From assembly GCA_964570625.1 (NCBI GenBank), contig CAZMYW010000003.1, positions 1-38,454 on the forward strand: a DNA stretch of 38,454 nucleotides. The letters are read 5' to 3'. A program made the translations under genes and the position numbers. The DNA is from JBFLXB01 sp964570625 (GTDB lineage: Bacteria > Nitrospirota > Nitrospiria > 2-01-FULL-66-17). The notes below the pieces were generated by a model. That model ran no database searches. It worked only from the letters and a program-made list of their open reading frames with translations, and was not told the DNA's origin. Below are positions 1-7,104 of the stretch, piece by piece (the stretch's first letter is position 1; each line of letters starts with the position of its first letter).

Positions 1-11
1 AGGTGGTGGCC

Positions 12-104
12 ATGGAATCGATGATTGTGCCAGCCGTCTTGATCGTGACCACGTTGGGAGCGATGGTGCTCTCCATGTTCTCGATCGCCGTCATGGATCA
101 GTAG
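12..104 (+). CDS. Small single-span membrane protein (30 aa), paralogue of the microprotein at 4454-4543
   Basis: Thirty codons from an ATG preceded by a purine-rich AGGTGGTGG (positions 1-9) and ended by TAG. The product begins MESM, continues as one uncharged hydrophobic stretch (residues 4-27, enough for one membrane span) and ends in DQ. It aligns almost end to end with the 29-residue product encoded at 4454-4543 on the other strand: 15 of 29 positions are identical, including MESM, a central GA pair, an SM pair and a final Q. The first 12 bases of both coding sequences are identical. I do not recognise a named family. By analogy with other bacterial single-span microproteins it could be a small subunit or modulator of a membrane complex, but that is inference. 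The window begins 11 bases upstream, so its promoter and upstream neighbour are unseen. Confidence 0.7.
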   Translation: MESMIVPAVLIVTTLGAMVLSMFSIAVMDQ

Positions 105-168
105 GTGGAGGGACCGCGTCGATGGCGTCCATGACCGGGCCAAGCCAGGTCTGTTCGGGGGCGGCTGG

Positions 169-215
169 CGAGACGAACCACGTGCGCGCGCTCGTCGGCG
201 GCCTGGTTCGTCTCG
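169..215. repeat. Perfect 12-bp inverted repeat with 23-base loop
   Basis: CGAGACGAACCA at 169-180 is exactly mirrored at 204-215. The loop is G+C-rich. No T-run follows on either side, so it is not a classical terminator. It lies in a gene-poor stretch between the microprotein and the CARDB remnant and might be a structured RNA element, a protein-binding site or a repeat remnant. Confidence 0.4.
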
Positions 216-243
216 AGGACAAACGCGTCGGGAACCAGGAGCG

Positions 244-545
244 ATGAGGATTAAGACGTTCTCGCCCCTAACTTACACCATCCAGACAAGGAACCACCGG
301 TGGGGTCCGGTCGTACGCTTCCCCGTCACGTAGACAGGGGGAACGGAGCGTTTCCGACCGTTCTCGCCAGGTATTCACCCGGCGGTAGAAAACTCTGCTT
401 TTGACCGGTCTACTGATTAGGGAAGCTTCCGATGGTGTGTGGCAGGTATTACGTGCTCGCGATCAGCGATTCCTGGAATGTGGTGACGGAGGTGAACGAA
501 GCTAACAGCTCCAAGGCGACGGCTGGAATCTATCCCATCCCGTAA
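244..545 (+). pseudogene. Decayed CARDB-domain (adhesion-type beta-sandwich) gene fragment
   Basis: Two reading-frame pieces resemble the two halves of a CARDB domain. The first (244-333, ending in TAG) carries TYTIQ followed by an RN and GPVVRFPVT, like the start of the domain. The second (432-545, ending in TAA; open back to 417) carries GRYYVLAISDS, then NVVTEVNEAN, which is the typical CARDB C-terminal pattern. Stops separate the pieces (tag 331-333, tga 414-416), and there is no clear Shine-Dalgarno sequence. The best reading is a relic of a secreted CARDB protein. The second piece is the more convincing; the first could be chance. The rest of 105-563 holds no other gene that I can support. 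Confidence 0.45.
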
Positions 546-563
546 CTGGCAAACTGATGGTCG

Positions 564-893
564 TTACATCCAATCGCTACGTGATATAGCGCCGCCTTGG
601 GAGGAGGAGCCCCATTCTTCTTCGGGCTCTTCCTCTCCCTCGTGCGAGCGGCCGCACCCATCTTCGTCCACGGATAGGAACAACTGCTCCCACAGGCGGT
701 CGGTGGTGATCTCAGCGTCGCTACGCCGCGGACGGTCGAAGGTGCGATGCCCGCAGAGCATACATCGCCACGACGCCTCGTCGCGATCCCAGAAAAGTCC
801 CACTACCGTGTGTTCAAAGCCGGCCCTACAGTGGGGGCAGGCGAGCGGATGGGCGGTCTCAACAAATATTTCGGGTGATCGGTTCGAGTCCAT
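564..893 (-). CDS. Small zinc-ribbon protein, last gene of the two-component operon
   Basis: 109 residues from the ATG at 893. This start is chosen because AGGAGGT lies five bases upstream (899-905); an in-frame upstream ATG lacks such a site. Residues 19-22 (CPHC) and 44-47 (CMLC) form a CxxC-x21-CxxC zinc-ribbon. The C-terminal third is acidic (a run of E around residues 87-93). No transmembrane segment is seen. It lies 66 bases downstream of the histidine kinase on the same strand and is probably co-transcribed with regulator and kinase. It may be a nucleic-acid or protein-binding accessory of that system, but its function is not recognisable from sequence. Confidence 0.7.
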   Translation of the reverse strand: MDSNRSPEIFVETAHPLACPHCRAGFEHTVVGLFWDRDEASWRCMLCGHRTFDRPRRSDAEITTDRLWEQLFLSVDEDGCGRSHEGEEEPEEEWGSSSQGGAISRSDWM

Positions 894-959
894 CGCCGAC
901 CTCCTGTGTGACAATCTGGTTGTGGGAATACGGTCACTCATCAGCGTCACCGAGCCAGC

Positions 960-3518
960 TTAAGGAGCGATCTCCACGGTGGTAGACGTTCCATCAGCCT
1001 GAGTCCGGTCATCCTCCGCCCCTGCGACCAACGCGAGTTCGAGGTCAATCCGCTTGGGAATGGTGAAGGTGAAGCAGCAGCCTTTTCCGATCTGACTGAT
1101 GACCGACACCCGTCCACCCTGCATCTCAACAAACTGCTTGACGATCGGCAACCCGAGTCCGGTGCCGCCGTGGGCGCGAGTGAAGGAAGAATCCACCTGG
1201 GTGAACTCACCGAAGATCTTATCGAGATCCTCCCTTTTGATGCCGATACCATTGTCCACCACCGACACTTCCATCCAAGGACGTTCGTCGATGGCCACAT
1301 CTCGGGCTTCGACGACGATTCGACCGCCGTGGGGCGTAAATTTGATGGCGTTACTCAGAAGGTTGAGCAGGATCTGTTTAATTTTGATCTGATCCGCGTG
1401 CACCATGAGGGACTCGTCGCCCAGCGAGTGGGTGAGGACGAGAGCTTTGTGCGACGCCAGGGGCTCCACCGCTTTGAGAGAACTCACGATCAGGTGTTTC
1501 ATGGAGAATTCCCCGAGGTGCAGCTCCATTTTTCCAGCCCGGAGTTTTGAGAGATCGAGTAGGTTGCTGACGATGTCGAGCAAGAGCATCCCGCTGGTGT
1601 GGATATTCGCGACGGCCTCGTGCTGTTTGGCGGTTAGTTCGCCCGCCATTTTCGCCAACAGGGCTTCGGAATAGCCGATGATCGAGGTCAAGGGAGTCCG
1701 GAGTTCGTGGCTGACGTTGGAAAAGAACGCCTCTTTAAAGCGTTCGGCGCCTCGGAGTTCTTCCACCATTGCGCGAGTCCGGGTGTACAGCTTGGCGTTC
1801 TCGATCGACACGCTCAGTTGGGAGCACATGGAGTCCAGCAGGTTCAGGTGTTGTTGGCTGAACGTCCGCGGCGTGGAGCTGGCCCCGCAAAGCGTTCCGA
1901 GAATTCGCCCTTTGGACGTCAAAGGGATCGCGACCAACGACCGGCATCCGCTTTCCGCGATGAAATCATCGGTGGGACCGTCCTGAGTGGCGTCCTCGAC
2001 CAGTATCCTCCGGCCAGACTCGGCGACCTGTGCGACGATCATCTTCCCGACCGCAACCTCCTTACACCGCTTGACGATCTCCGGCGAGATGCCTCGCGAC
2101 GCCTGAAGCACCAGGCGGTCTTCCTCAACGTTCCACAGCCAAATCGCCCCGCACTGGAACTGCATGACCTCCAGGATTTTCTCCAAGGCGCTTTCCACGA
2201 TCTCCTGGAGTTCGAGCGAGCGGTTGGTCGTCGCCGCGATCATGTTGAGCGCGGATAACTGACTGGTCCGCTCCATGACCCGTTGTTCCAACGTGGAATA
2301 CGATTCGCGGAGCGTCTCCGCCATTTGGTTGAACGTCCCAGCCAACTGCTCGATCTCGTCGTTGGTGTGGATGTCCAGTCGAACGTCCAAGTTGCCCTTG
2401 CCGATTTGTTCCGCGCCTTGCTGGAGGATCTGAATCGGCTTGGCCAGCCGTTTCGAAAGCACCAACCCCATCAACGCGACGAAACCGATGAGCACGAACC
2501 CTGATGAGGTGGCGGCCCACAGCAGCGAATCGATCGGTGCATACAATTCCTTGGGATCCTGCCGAATAAAACTGTGCCACCGTTTCCCGGTGGACTCGTT
2601 CGTCACCATCGAGGTTCCGATCGCTGGCGCGAAGCCGATGATGGACCCGGTTCCCCCGTGTCCATCATCAGCGGCCACGATCCAATTCGGGGTCGATGAC
2701 GTCACGCTGGACACCAGCTCGCGATTCGTGAGCATGCTCCCAGTGGGCAGGAACGGACAGGTCAACACCCGCCCGTCGGAATCGATGAGCATGGCATGGC
2801 CCGACTTTCCGAACTGAATGGCGTGGATCGGTGCATGGAGCAACTCGTCGACTTCGTGAATGACCGCCAGAATGCCAATGGCTCGTTGGCTCTGTTCATC
2901 CATCACCGGGACGGCCATAATCATCGCGTAGGTCTGGTGCGGTTCGCTGAAGAACAACTCGCCGATGAAACTCTTCCCCAGGCCGCCGTTGTAGGTTTCC
3001 CGCCACCACGTCGTCTCACGATGCAAGTAGTCGGGTGCGCCATTCGAACTCGCGACCACCGCCCCTCGTTCATCCGTGACGAAGAACGCCAGGTACGCCA
3101 CGGACTTGGTCCGCATGTAACTTCGCAGCAGACTGGACGTCTTCGTCAGCAGAATCGCCTGTTTGAACGAACTGAGGTGTCCGCTCCCCCAGAGGTCGCG
3201 CCGTTCGCTCATCACCTGAGCCACATCGTAATCGGACACACGTTCATATTGCCCGTTGGAAGTCTTCAAATCGTCCAAGATCTCGGTGGCTGCCGCGAGA
3301 TGTCGCTTCCCCTCGATCTCGCGTTCGATCACCAGATCGATCTTGCGCGAGGCCTCGTTGGCCAACCCTTGGAAATTCTGCCCCATGGACTCTCGAAGGT
3401 GGAGGGTTCCGTTCCAGTACGTCACCAGCAGACCGACTAGGACCGGGATGAACCCCACGGCGAGGAAGGCGAGAACGATCTTCTTTCTCAGTCCTTTTTT
3501 GGGAGGTTCCGCGACCAT
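960..3518 (-). CDS. Membrane-bound hybrid-architecture sensor histidine kinase (Cache-HAMP-GAF-HisKA-HATPase)
   Basis: 852 residues. A short basic N-terminus leads into membrane span 1 (about 14-34), an extracytoplasmic sensor region of about 295 residues with double-Cache character, membrane span 2 (about 331-353), a HAMP linker (about 354-407), a GAF domain (about 430-575) and the kinase core. The phospho-acceptor is His604 in VSHELRTPL. The ATPase domain has the N box (LLNLLSNAIKF, 717-727), the G1 box (DNGIGI, 755-760) and the G2 box (GGTGLGLPIV, 784-793). AGGAG lies ten bases before the ATG. There is no receiver domain. It lies 63 bases downstream of the response-regulator gene, its evident partner. 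The ligand cannot be told from sequence; Cache domains of this type usually bind small molecules outside the cytoplasmic membrane. Confidence 0.93.
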   Translation of the reverse strand: MVAEPPKKGLRKKIVLAFLAVGFIPVLVGLLVTYWNGTLHLRESMGQNFQGLANEASRKIDLVIEREIEGKRHLAAATEILDDLKTSNGQYERVSDYDVAQVMSERRDLWGSGHLSSFKQAILLTKTSSLLRSYMRTKSVAYLAFFVTDERGAVVASSNGAPDYLHRETTWWRETYNGGLGKSFIGELFFSEPHQTYAMIMAVPVMDEQSQRAIGILAVIHEVDELLHAPIHAIQFGKSGHAMLIDSDGRVLTCPFLPTGSMLTNRELVSSVTSSTPNWIVAADDGHGGTGSIIGFAPAIGTSMVTNESTGKRWHSFIRQDPKELYAPIDSLLWAATSSGFVLIGFVALMGLVLSKRLAKPIQILQQGAEQIGKGNLDVRLDIHTNDEIEQLAGTFNQMAETLRESYSTLEQRVMERTSQLSALNMIAATTNRSLELQEIVESALEKILEVMQFQCGAIWLWNVEEDRLVLQASRGISPEIVKRCKEVAVGKMIVAQVAESGRRILVEDATQDGPTDDFIAESGCRSLVAIPLTSKGRILGTLCGASSTPRTFSQQHLNLLDSMCSQLSVSIENAKLYTRTRAMVEELRGAERFKEAFFSNVSHELRTPLTSIIGYSEALLAKMAGELTAKQHEAVANIHTSGMLLLDIVSNLLDLSKLRAGKMELHLGEFSMKHLIVSSLKAVEPLASHKALVLTHSLGDESLMVHADQIKIKQILLNLLSNAIKFTPHGGRIVVEARDVAIDERPWMEVSVVDNGIGIKREDLDKIFGEFTQVDSSFTRAHGGTGLGLPIVKQFVEMQGGRVSVISQIGKGCCFTFTIPKRIDLELALVAGAEDDRTQADGTSTTVEIAP

Positions 3519-3581
3519 TGCCTGTCTTCTCCTGCGGACCTGGAACCTGGCGCGACGGGTGCGGCGTCCAGCGCGAGGCGG

Positions 3582-4331
3582 CTAGGCGGAGTCGATCTCG
3601 GCGAACTTGTAGCCCACTCCTCGAACCGTGATGATGTATTGCGGGTTGGATGGGTCGTGTTCGATCTTGGCCCTGAGGTTCCCCACATGGACATCAATCA
3701 CTCGGTCCACCACGCTGACGTCTTCATAGGCGTAGATCTTCTGAATGAGCTGCTCCCGCGACAAGGCGATGCCCGGCGCGTGCGCGAGCGCTTCCAGAAT
3801 CTTGTACTCGTAGACGGTCAGGGCGACCGCTTTGCCCGGCACTGAGACCTTGCGTTTCTCGAAGTCGATGTCCAGGTCGAGATGGCGCAGGTGCTTGGCG
3901 GTCGCGTTCGGTCGGTGCAGGCTGCGCCGCAAGATGGCCTTCACACGGGCCACGAGCTCCCGGGGGCTGAAGGGCTTAGTCAGATAGTCGTCGGCGCCGA
4001 TCGACAGCCCTAAAATCTTGTCAAATTCGTCGGCCTTGACCGTCAGCATCATGATGGGGGTGTCGGAGCGCCGTCGGATCTCACGGCACACATCGATGCC
4101 GTTGACCTTGGGCAACATGAGATCCAGGATGATGAGGACCGGGTCGTGTTTGGCCGCGAGCGCGAGCGCCTCCTCACCATCGGCACCGCACAGCGTAGCA
4201 AACCCTTCGCTGTTAAGGGCACTGGCGATCAACGACGAGATTTGCGGATCATCGTCGATGATCAAGATGGGATTCGCCAATCCTCTGGTGGTCAAGGACG
4301 CGACTTCAGGTCGGGGTGCGATATTCTCCAT
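3582..4331 (-). CDS. OmpR/PhoB-family response regulator
   Basis: 249 residues from the ATG at 4331. An in-frame start 63 bases further upstream exists but has no better ribosome site. The receiver domain (about 20-135) has the acidic pocket IIDDD (26-28), phospho-acceptor Asp70 in LIILDLMLP, Thr97 in MMLTVK and Lys119 in YLTKPFSP. A winged-helix DNA-binding domain fills the C-terminus (about 148-245, ending VRGVGYKF, the usual OmpR-family signature). It acts as the output of the histidine kinase encoded 63 bases downstream. The gene for a 29-residue membrane microprotein lies 122 bases upstream in the same orientation. Target promoters are not evident; the direct repeat at 4679-4756 is one possible site. 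Confidence 0.95.
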   Translation of the reverse strand: MENIAPRPEVASLTTRGLANPILIIDDDPQISSLIASALNSEGFATLCGADGEEALALAAKHDPVLIILDLMLPKVNGIDVCREIRRRSDTPIMMLTVKADEFDKILGLSIGADDYLTKPFSPRELVARVKAILRRSLHRPNATAKHLRHLDLDIDFEKRKVSVPGKAVALTVYEYKILEALAHAPGIALSREQLIQKIYAYEDVSVVDRVIDVHVGNLRAKIEHDPSNPQYIITVRGVGYKFAEIDSA

Positions 4332-4453
4332 CCTATGCCCTTTCTCCCACCGTTGTAAACACGCTGGTGGGTTCGGTCTGTCGGGCCCGAGCATCGAACC
4401 TCGAACCCGTGCTCAGCGACTCCGTGTCAAACCGCGTGGCGCGCCGTGACCGC

Positions 4454-4543
4454 TTACTGTTCAACAGCAACAACGACCATCGAGAACACCACTGCGCCAA
4501 ACGCGGCCACAACCAGAACCGTTGCCAGCACCATCGATTCCAT
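4454..4543 (-). CDS. Small single-span membrane protein (29 aa), paralogue of the microprotein at 12-104
   Basis: Starts at the ATG at 4543, seven bases after a consensus AAGGAGGT (4551-4558 on the plus strand). Another ATG at 4549 lies only one base from that site and is less likely. The product is MESM followed by a continuous hydrophobic segment (residues 4-27) and ends in EQ before TAA. It matches the 30-residue product at 12-104 in 15 of 29 positions, with identical first 12 bases. It sits 122 bases upstream of the response-regulator gene on the same strand and may share its transcript. Possible roles include a regulator of the membrane-bound histidine kinase or a small subunit of an unrelated membrane complex. 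No named family is recognised. Confidence 0.75.
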   Translation of the reverse strand: MESMVLATVLVVAAFGAVVFSMVVVAVEQ

Positions 4544-4678
4544 GTCCATCACCTCCTTGCGGAAACCGTGTGAGGCCCAACAGGGTCGACCAAGCCATCA
4601 TGCCTAGTAACCCCAGCGAGCAATGCGGCTAACCGGTGGACGAATATCCCTATGGGGTTGCATGGACGCCTCCGAGGT

Positions 4679-4756
4679 GAGTCAGGTTTATGTGATTATT
4701 GTAAGTGCGAGCCTACTCGGTCAGGATCAACCTTCCATAAAGCCCGAGTCAGGTTT
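4679..4756. repeat. Direct repeat of 11 bases in the divergent intergenic region
   Basis: GAGTCAGGTTT occurs at 4679-4689 and again at 4746-4756, 67 bases apart. The region lies between the minus-strand microprotein/response-regulator cluster and the plus-strand DUF192 gene. Spaced direct repeats are the usual form of OmpR-family binding sites, but those are normally spaced by about one helical turn, so this is only a candidate regulatory site. The rest of 4561-4814 shows nothing else that I can support. Confidence 0.25.
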
Positions 4757-4814
4757 CATCAAGGTTGTGTGAAGAAACGGTAAATCACGGACGCCGAGGT
4801 TCCAATGGAGGACA

Positions 4815-4843
4815 TTGTGAGCCGTGAGGCGTTCTGTTAGCAT
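4815..4843 (+). promoter_or_regulatory. Candidate sigma70 promoter of the DUF192 gene
   Basis: TTGTGA (4815-4820), 17-base spacer, TAGCAT (4838-4843). The ATG at 4853 starts only nine bases after the -10 box, so the predicted transcript would have almost no leader. No Shine-Dalgarno sequence is present, in agreement with that. Confidence 0.45.
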
Positions 4844-4852
4844 GGGTCTGCG

Positions 4853-5311
4853 ATGACGGACGGAGGTAGAAGGCAAGCCATCGCGGTAATGGCATTGGTC
4901 CTGCTTGTGTCGGCCTTGTCGGCGGTAGGCACTAGCGCCCCGCAGGCAGACCGCGGTACCGTCACGCTCCCGAACGGAACGACCTACGCTGTGGAAATCC
5001 CGCGGACGCCGGAGGCGCGCGAGCGGGGGATGATGTTCCGTTCGAGCCTCCCGCCCCACACCGGGATGCTCTTCGTGTTCGAAACGACGGGGCGGTACGC
5101 GTTCTGGATGAAGAACTGCCTCATTGCGCTGGATCTGATTTGGCTCGATGACACCAAACGAATCGTCGCCATCCTGCCCGACGCCCCGCCGTGTAAAGCC
5201 GACCCCTGCCCCATCTATCAGTTCGACGTGCCGTCTCGATATGTGCTGGAAGTCGCCGCAGGGGCAGCGGCGCGTGAAAAGCTCAGGCTGGGGGACGCGC
5301 TGAAGTTTTAG
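4853..5311 (+). CDS. Secreted DUF192-family protein
   Basis: 152 residues. A basic N-terminus and a hydrophobic segment (about 9-28) form a signal peptide or anchor. A DUF192 domain follows (about 36-150), recognised by RERGMMFRSSL, then GMLFVF, FWMKN (residues about 84-100) and LDLIWLD. Four cysteines are present, including the CKADPC pair, which is common in this family. DUF192 proteins are small beta-rich exported or periplasmic proteins without an established enzymatic activity. No ribosome site precedes the ATG, but a promoter -10 box lies nine bases upstream. The gene is single and faces the transporter gene on the opposite strand across a palindromic repeat. Confidence 0.9.
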   Translation: MTDGGRRQAIAVMALVLLVSALSAVGTSAPQADRGTVTLPNGTTYAVEIPRTPEARERGMMFRSSLPPHTGMLFVFETTGRYAFWMKNCLIALDLIWLDDTKRIVAILPDAPPCKADPCPIYQFDVPSRYVLEVAAGAAAREKLRLGDALKF

Positions 5312-5337
5312 GAACCTGTTTAAGAGTTCTGAGGGTG

Positions 5338-5508
5338 GAGCCTGTTCAGGAATGCGTCAGCTGCCCCCTTCGGGGACTTCCGGTATTCGACTACTAAAGG
5401 TAGGTCGCAAGGCAACGCCGCAGATGGCCATTGCTTCGCCACCTGCGATGTCCCTCCAGACCGATTGATATCCGCGCCCTTGGCGCGTGCAGGTTCATGG
5501 ACAGGCTC
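5338..5508. repeat. Palindromic dispersed repeat family A, copy 1 (MITE-like)
   Basis: 171 bp. The left end GAGCCTGTTCAGGAA (5338-5352) is mirrored imperfectly by the right end, which ends GGACAGGCTC (5499-5508). The first 65 bases match copy 2 (12715-12884) at roughly four of five positions, including the hairpin-forming CCCCCTTCGGGG; a second shared block, GGCAACGCCGCAG, follows further in. It contains no open reading frame. It fills the gap between two convergent genes and may act as a bidirectional terminator or be a non-autonomous mobile element. Confidence 0.65.
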
Positions 5509-5510
5509 AG

Positions 5511-7046
5511 TTACATCAGTCCCAGCAGCGGACATAGGACCCGTAACCCCACCCAGATCACCGCAAACCCCACCAGATCCAGCAGGATTCCAGCGCGGAT
5601 CATGCTCTGAATCGGAATGAGGCCCGATCCATAGACGATGGCGTTGGGTGGGGTGGAGATCGGCAACATGAACCCAAAACTCGCCCCCAGGCACGCGCCG
5701 AGCGCGGGAGGAAGAGGGCTCACCCCCGCGCCTTGGGCAATGGCGATCACCACCGGAATGACCATGGTGGCCGACGCCGTGTTGGAGGTCAGTTCGCTCA
5801 ACACGATGCCCAGGGCGATGGCGAACGCGGTGAGGGTCCACAGACTGTCGGCGCCCAACCATTCTGCCGCGCCGTGCCCGATCGCCTCGGACAAACCCGT
5901 CTTGAACATCAGCTCACCCAGGGCCAGGCCGCTCCCGAACAAGAGGATCGTGCCCCAGTCGATCCGCTCGGCTTCCTCCCACGACAGCGTGAACCGCCGC
6001 GCGCGCCAATCCACGGGCAACACGAACAGGAGACTCGCGGCGATCAGCGCAACCACGGCCTCGGGAACGTGGTGGTCGTACCACGCGGCGAACTCGGAAT
6101 CCGCGCCTCCCGCCAAGGTGATCGCGGCGGGCACGAGCCACAACGTCACCGCGGCGCCGAAAGCGATCGCCGCGTTACGTTCCCCGCGACGCATGGGCCC
6201 CAGCGAGGCCCGCTGGCTGGCGAGATACTTGGCAACCCCGGTCAGCGATCCGAAATCAGGCGGGTGCAACGCGTACAGGAGCACAAAAAGCGCCGCGAAC
6301 GTCACGACGACGATCGGGATGCCGAACTGCATCCACTGCGCAAAACCGATGTCCACCCCGAGTTGATCCGCGATCAACCCTTTGCCGATGAGGTTCGGGG
6401 GGGTCCCAATCAACGTGCCGAGACCGCCGACGGACGCGGCGTACGCCACCATCAGCATGAGGCCGGTGCCGTAACGCCAGGTCCGCGGTGACGCGGAGTG
6501 CTCCACGTTGTCGCGACGAACCGCCGCCAGGGCGCCGAGGATGCCGGTGGCGATCGGCAGCATCATGGCGGTCGTGGCGGTGTTGCTGACCCAGAGCGAT
6601 ACGCCGGCGGACAACAGGCCCACCGCGAACAGAATGCGCGCCGGGCTCTCGCCGATGGCGCGGCGCGTGAGCACCCAATAGGCGATCCGGCGGTCCAGAC
6701 CGTGCATGATCATGGCCTCGGCGATCAGAAAGCTGCCGATGAACAGAAAGATGATCGGGTGCGCGAAGGGCGCGAAGACCTCTTTGACGCCACCCACGCC
6801 GAGCGCCACGGCGGCGACCGGCGCGAGCAGGGCGGTGGCGGGAATCGGGATCGGTTCGGTGATCCAGAAGATCACCACCCACACCAGAATTCCGGCCAAC
6901 GCGTGCGCTTCGGGCGACACGGCAAGGGGGGCGAGCCAGACCGCCGCCGCGGCGATGGGACCGAGAATGAATCCCATGGTCGAGAGCCGTGGGTTGGCGG
7001 GACCGTCCGGAACGACGGGGGAATCGGGCACGCCGCAGGATACCAC
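5511..7046 (-). CDS. DASS/SLC13-family sodium:anion (dicarboxylate) symporter
   Basis: 511 residues from a GTG at 7046; the ATG at 6977 (residue 24) is an equally possible start, since neither has a strong ribosome site. The protein is almost entirely hydrophobic, with about 11-12 membrane spans. The family's repeat signatures are visible: the first SNT motif in SNTATTAMMLP (154-164), the second in LTSNTASATMVIP (419-431), plus GTPPNLIG (about 222-229) and PISTPPNAI (462-470). In this family the two SNT motifs bind sodium and the carboxylates of substrates such as succinate, citrate or fumarate; sulfate or other anions are also possible. It is a single gene, divergent from the ABC exporter. 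Confidence 0.9.
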   Translation of the reverse strand: MVSCGVPDSPVVPDGPANPRLSTMGFILGPIAAAAVWLAPLAVSPEAHALAGILVWVVIFWITEPIPIPATALLAPVAAVALGVGGVKEVFAPFAHPIIFLFIGSFLIAEAMIMHGLDRRIAYWVLTRRAIGESPARILFAVGLLSAGVSLWVSNTATTAMMLPIATGILGALAAVRRDNVEHSASPRTWRYGTGLMLMVAYAASVGGLGTLIGTPPNLIGKGLIADQLGVDIGFAQWMQFGIPIVVVTFAALFVLLYALHPPDFGSLTGVAKYLASQRASLGPMRRGERNAAIAFGAAVTLWLVPAAITLAGGADSEFAAWYDHHVPEAVVALIAASLLFVLPVDWRARRFTLSWEEAERIDWGTILLFGSGLALGELMFKTGLSEAIGHGAAEWLGADSLWTLTAFAIALGIVLSELTSNTASATMVIPVVIAIAQGAGVSPLPPALGACLGASFGFMLPISTPPNAIVYGSGLIPIQSMIRAGILLDLVGFAVIWVGLRVLCPLLGLM

Positions 7047-7069
7047 ACGAGGCTGGGCGGGGCGAAGCC

Positions 7070-7098
7070 TTCACGTAGGCCGGTGCGCGTGGTATAAC
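7070..7098 (+). promoter_or_regulatory. Candidate sigma70 promoter of the ABC exporter
   Basis: TTCACG (7070-7075), 17-base spacer, TATAAC (7093-7098). The start codon follows only six bases after the -10 box, so transcription would be expected to begin at or next to the ATG. Confidence 0.5.
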
Positions 7099-7104
7099 CG
7101 GACC

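Noticed and set aside
4425..4430. Perfect TTGACA on the minus strand upstream of the response regulator
   Set aside because: No acceptable -10 box lies 16-19 bases downstream, so I do not call a promoter.
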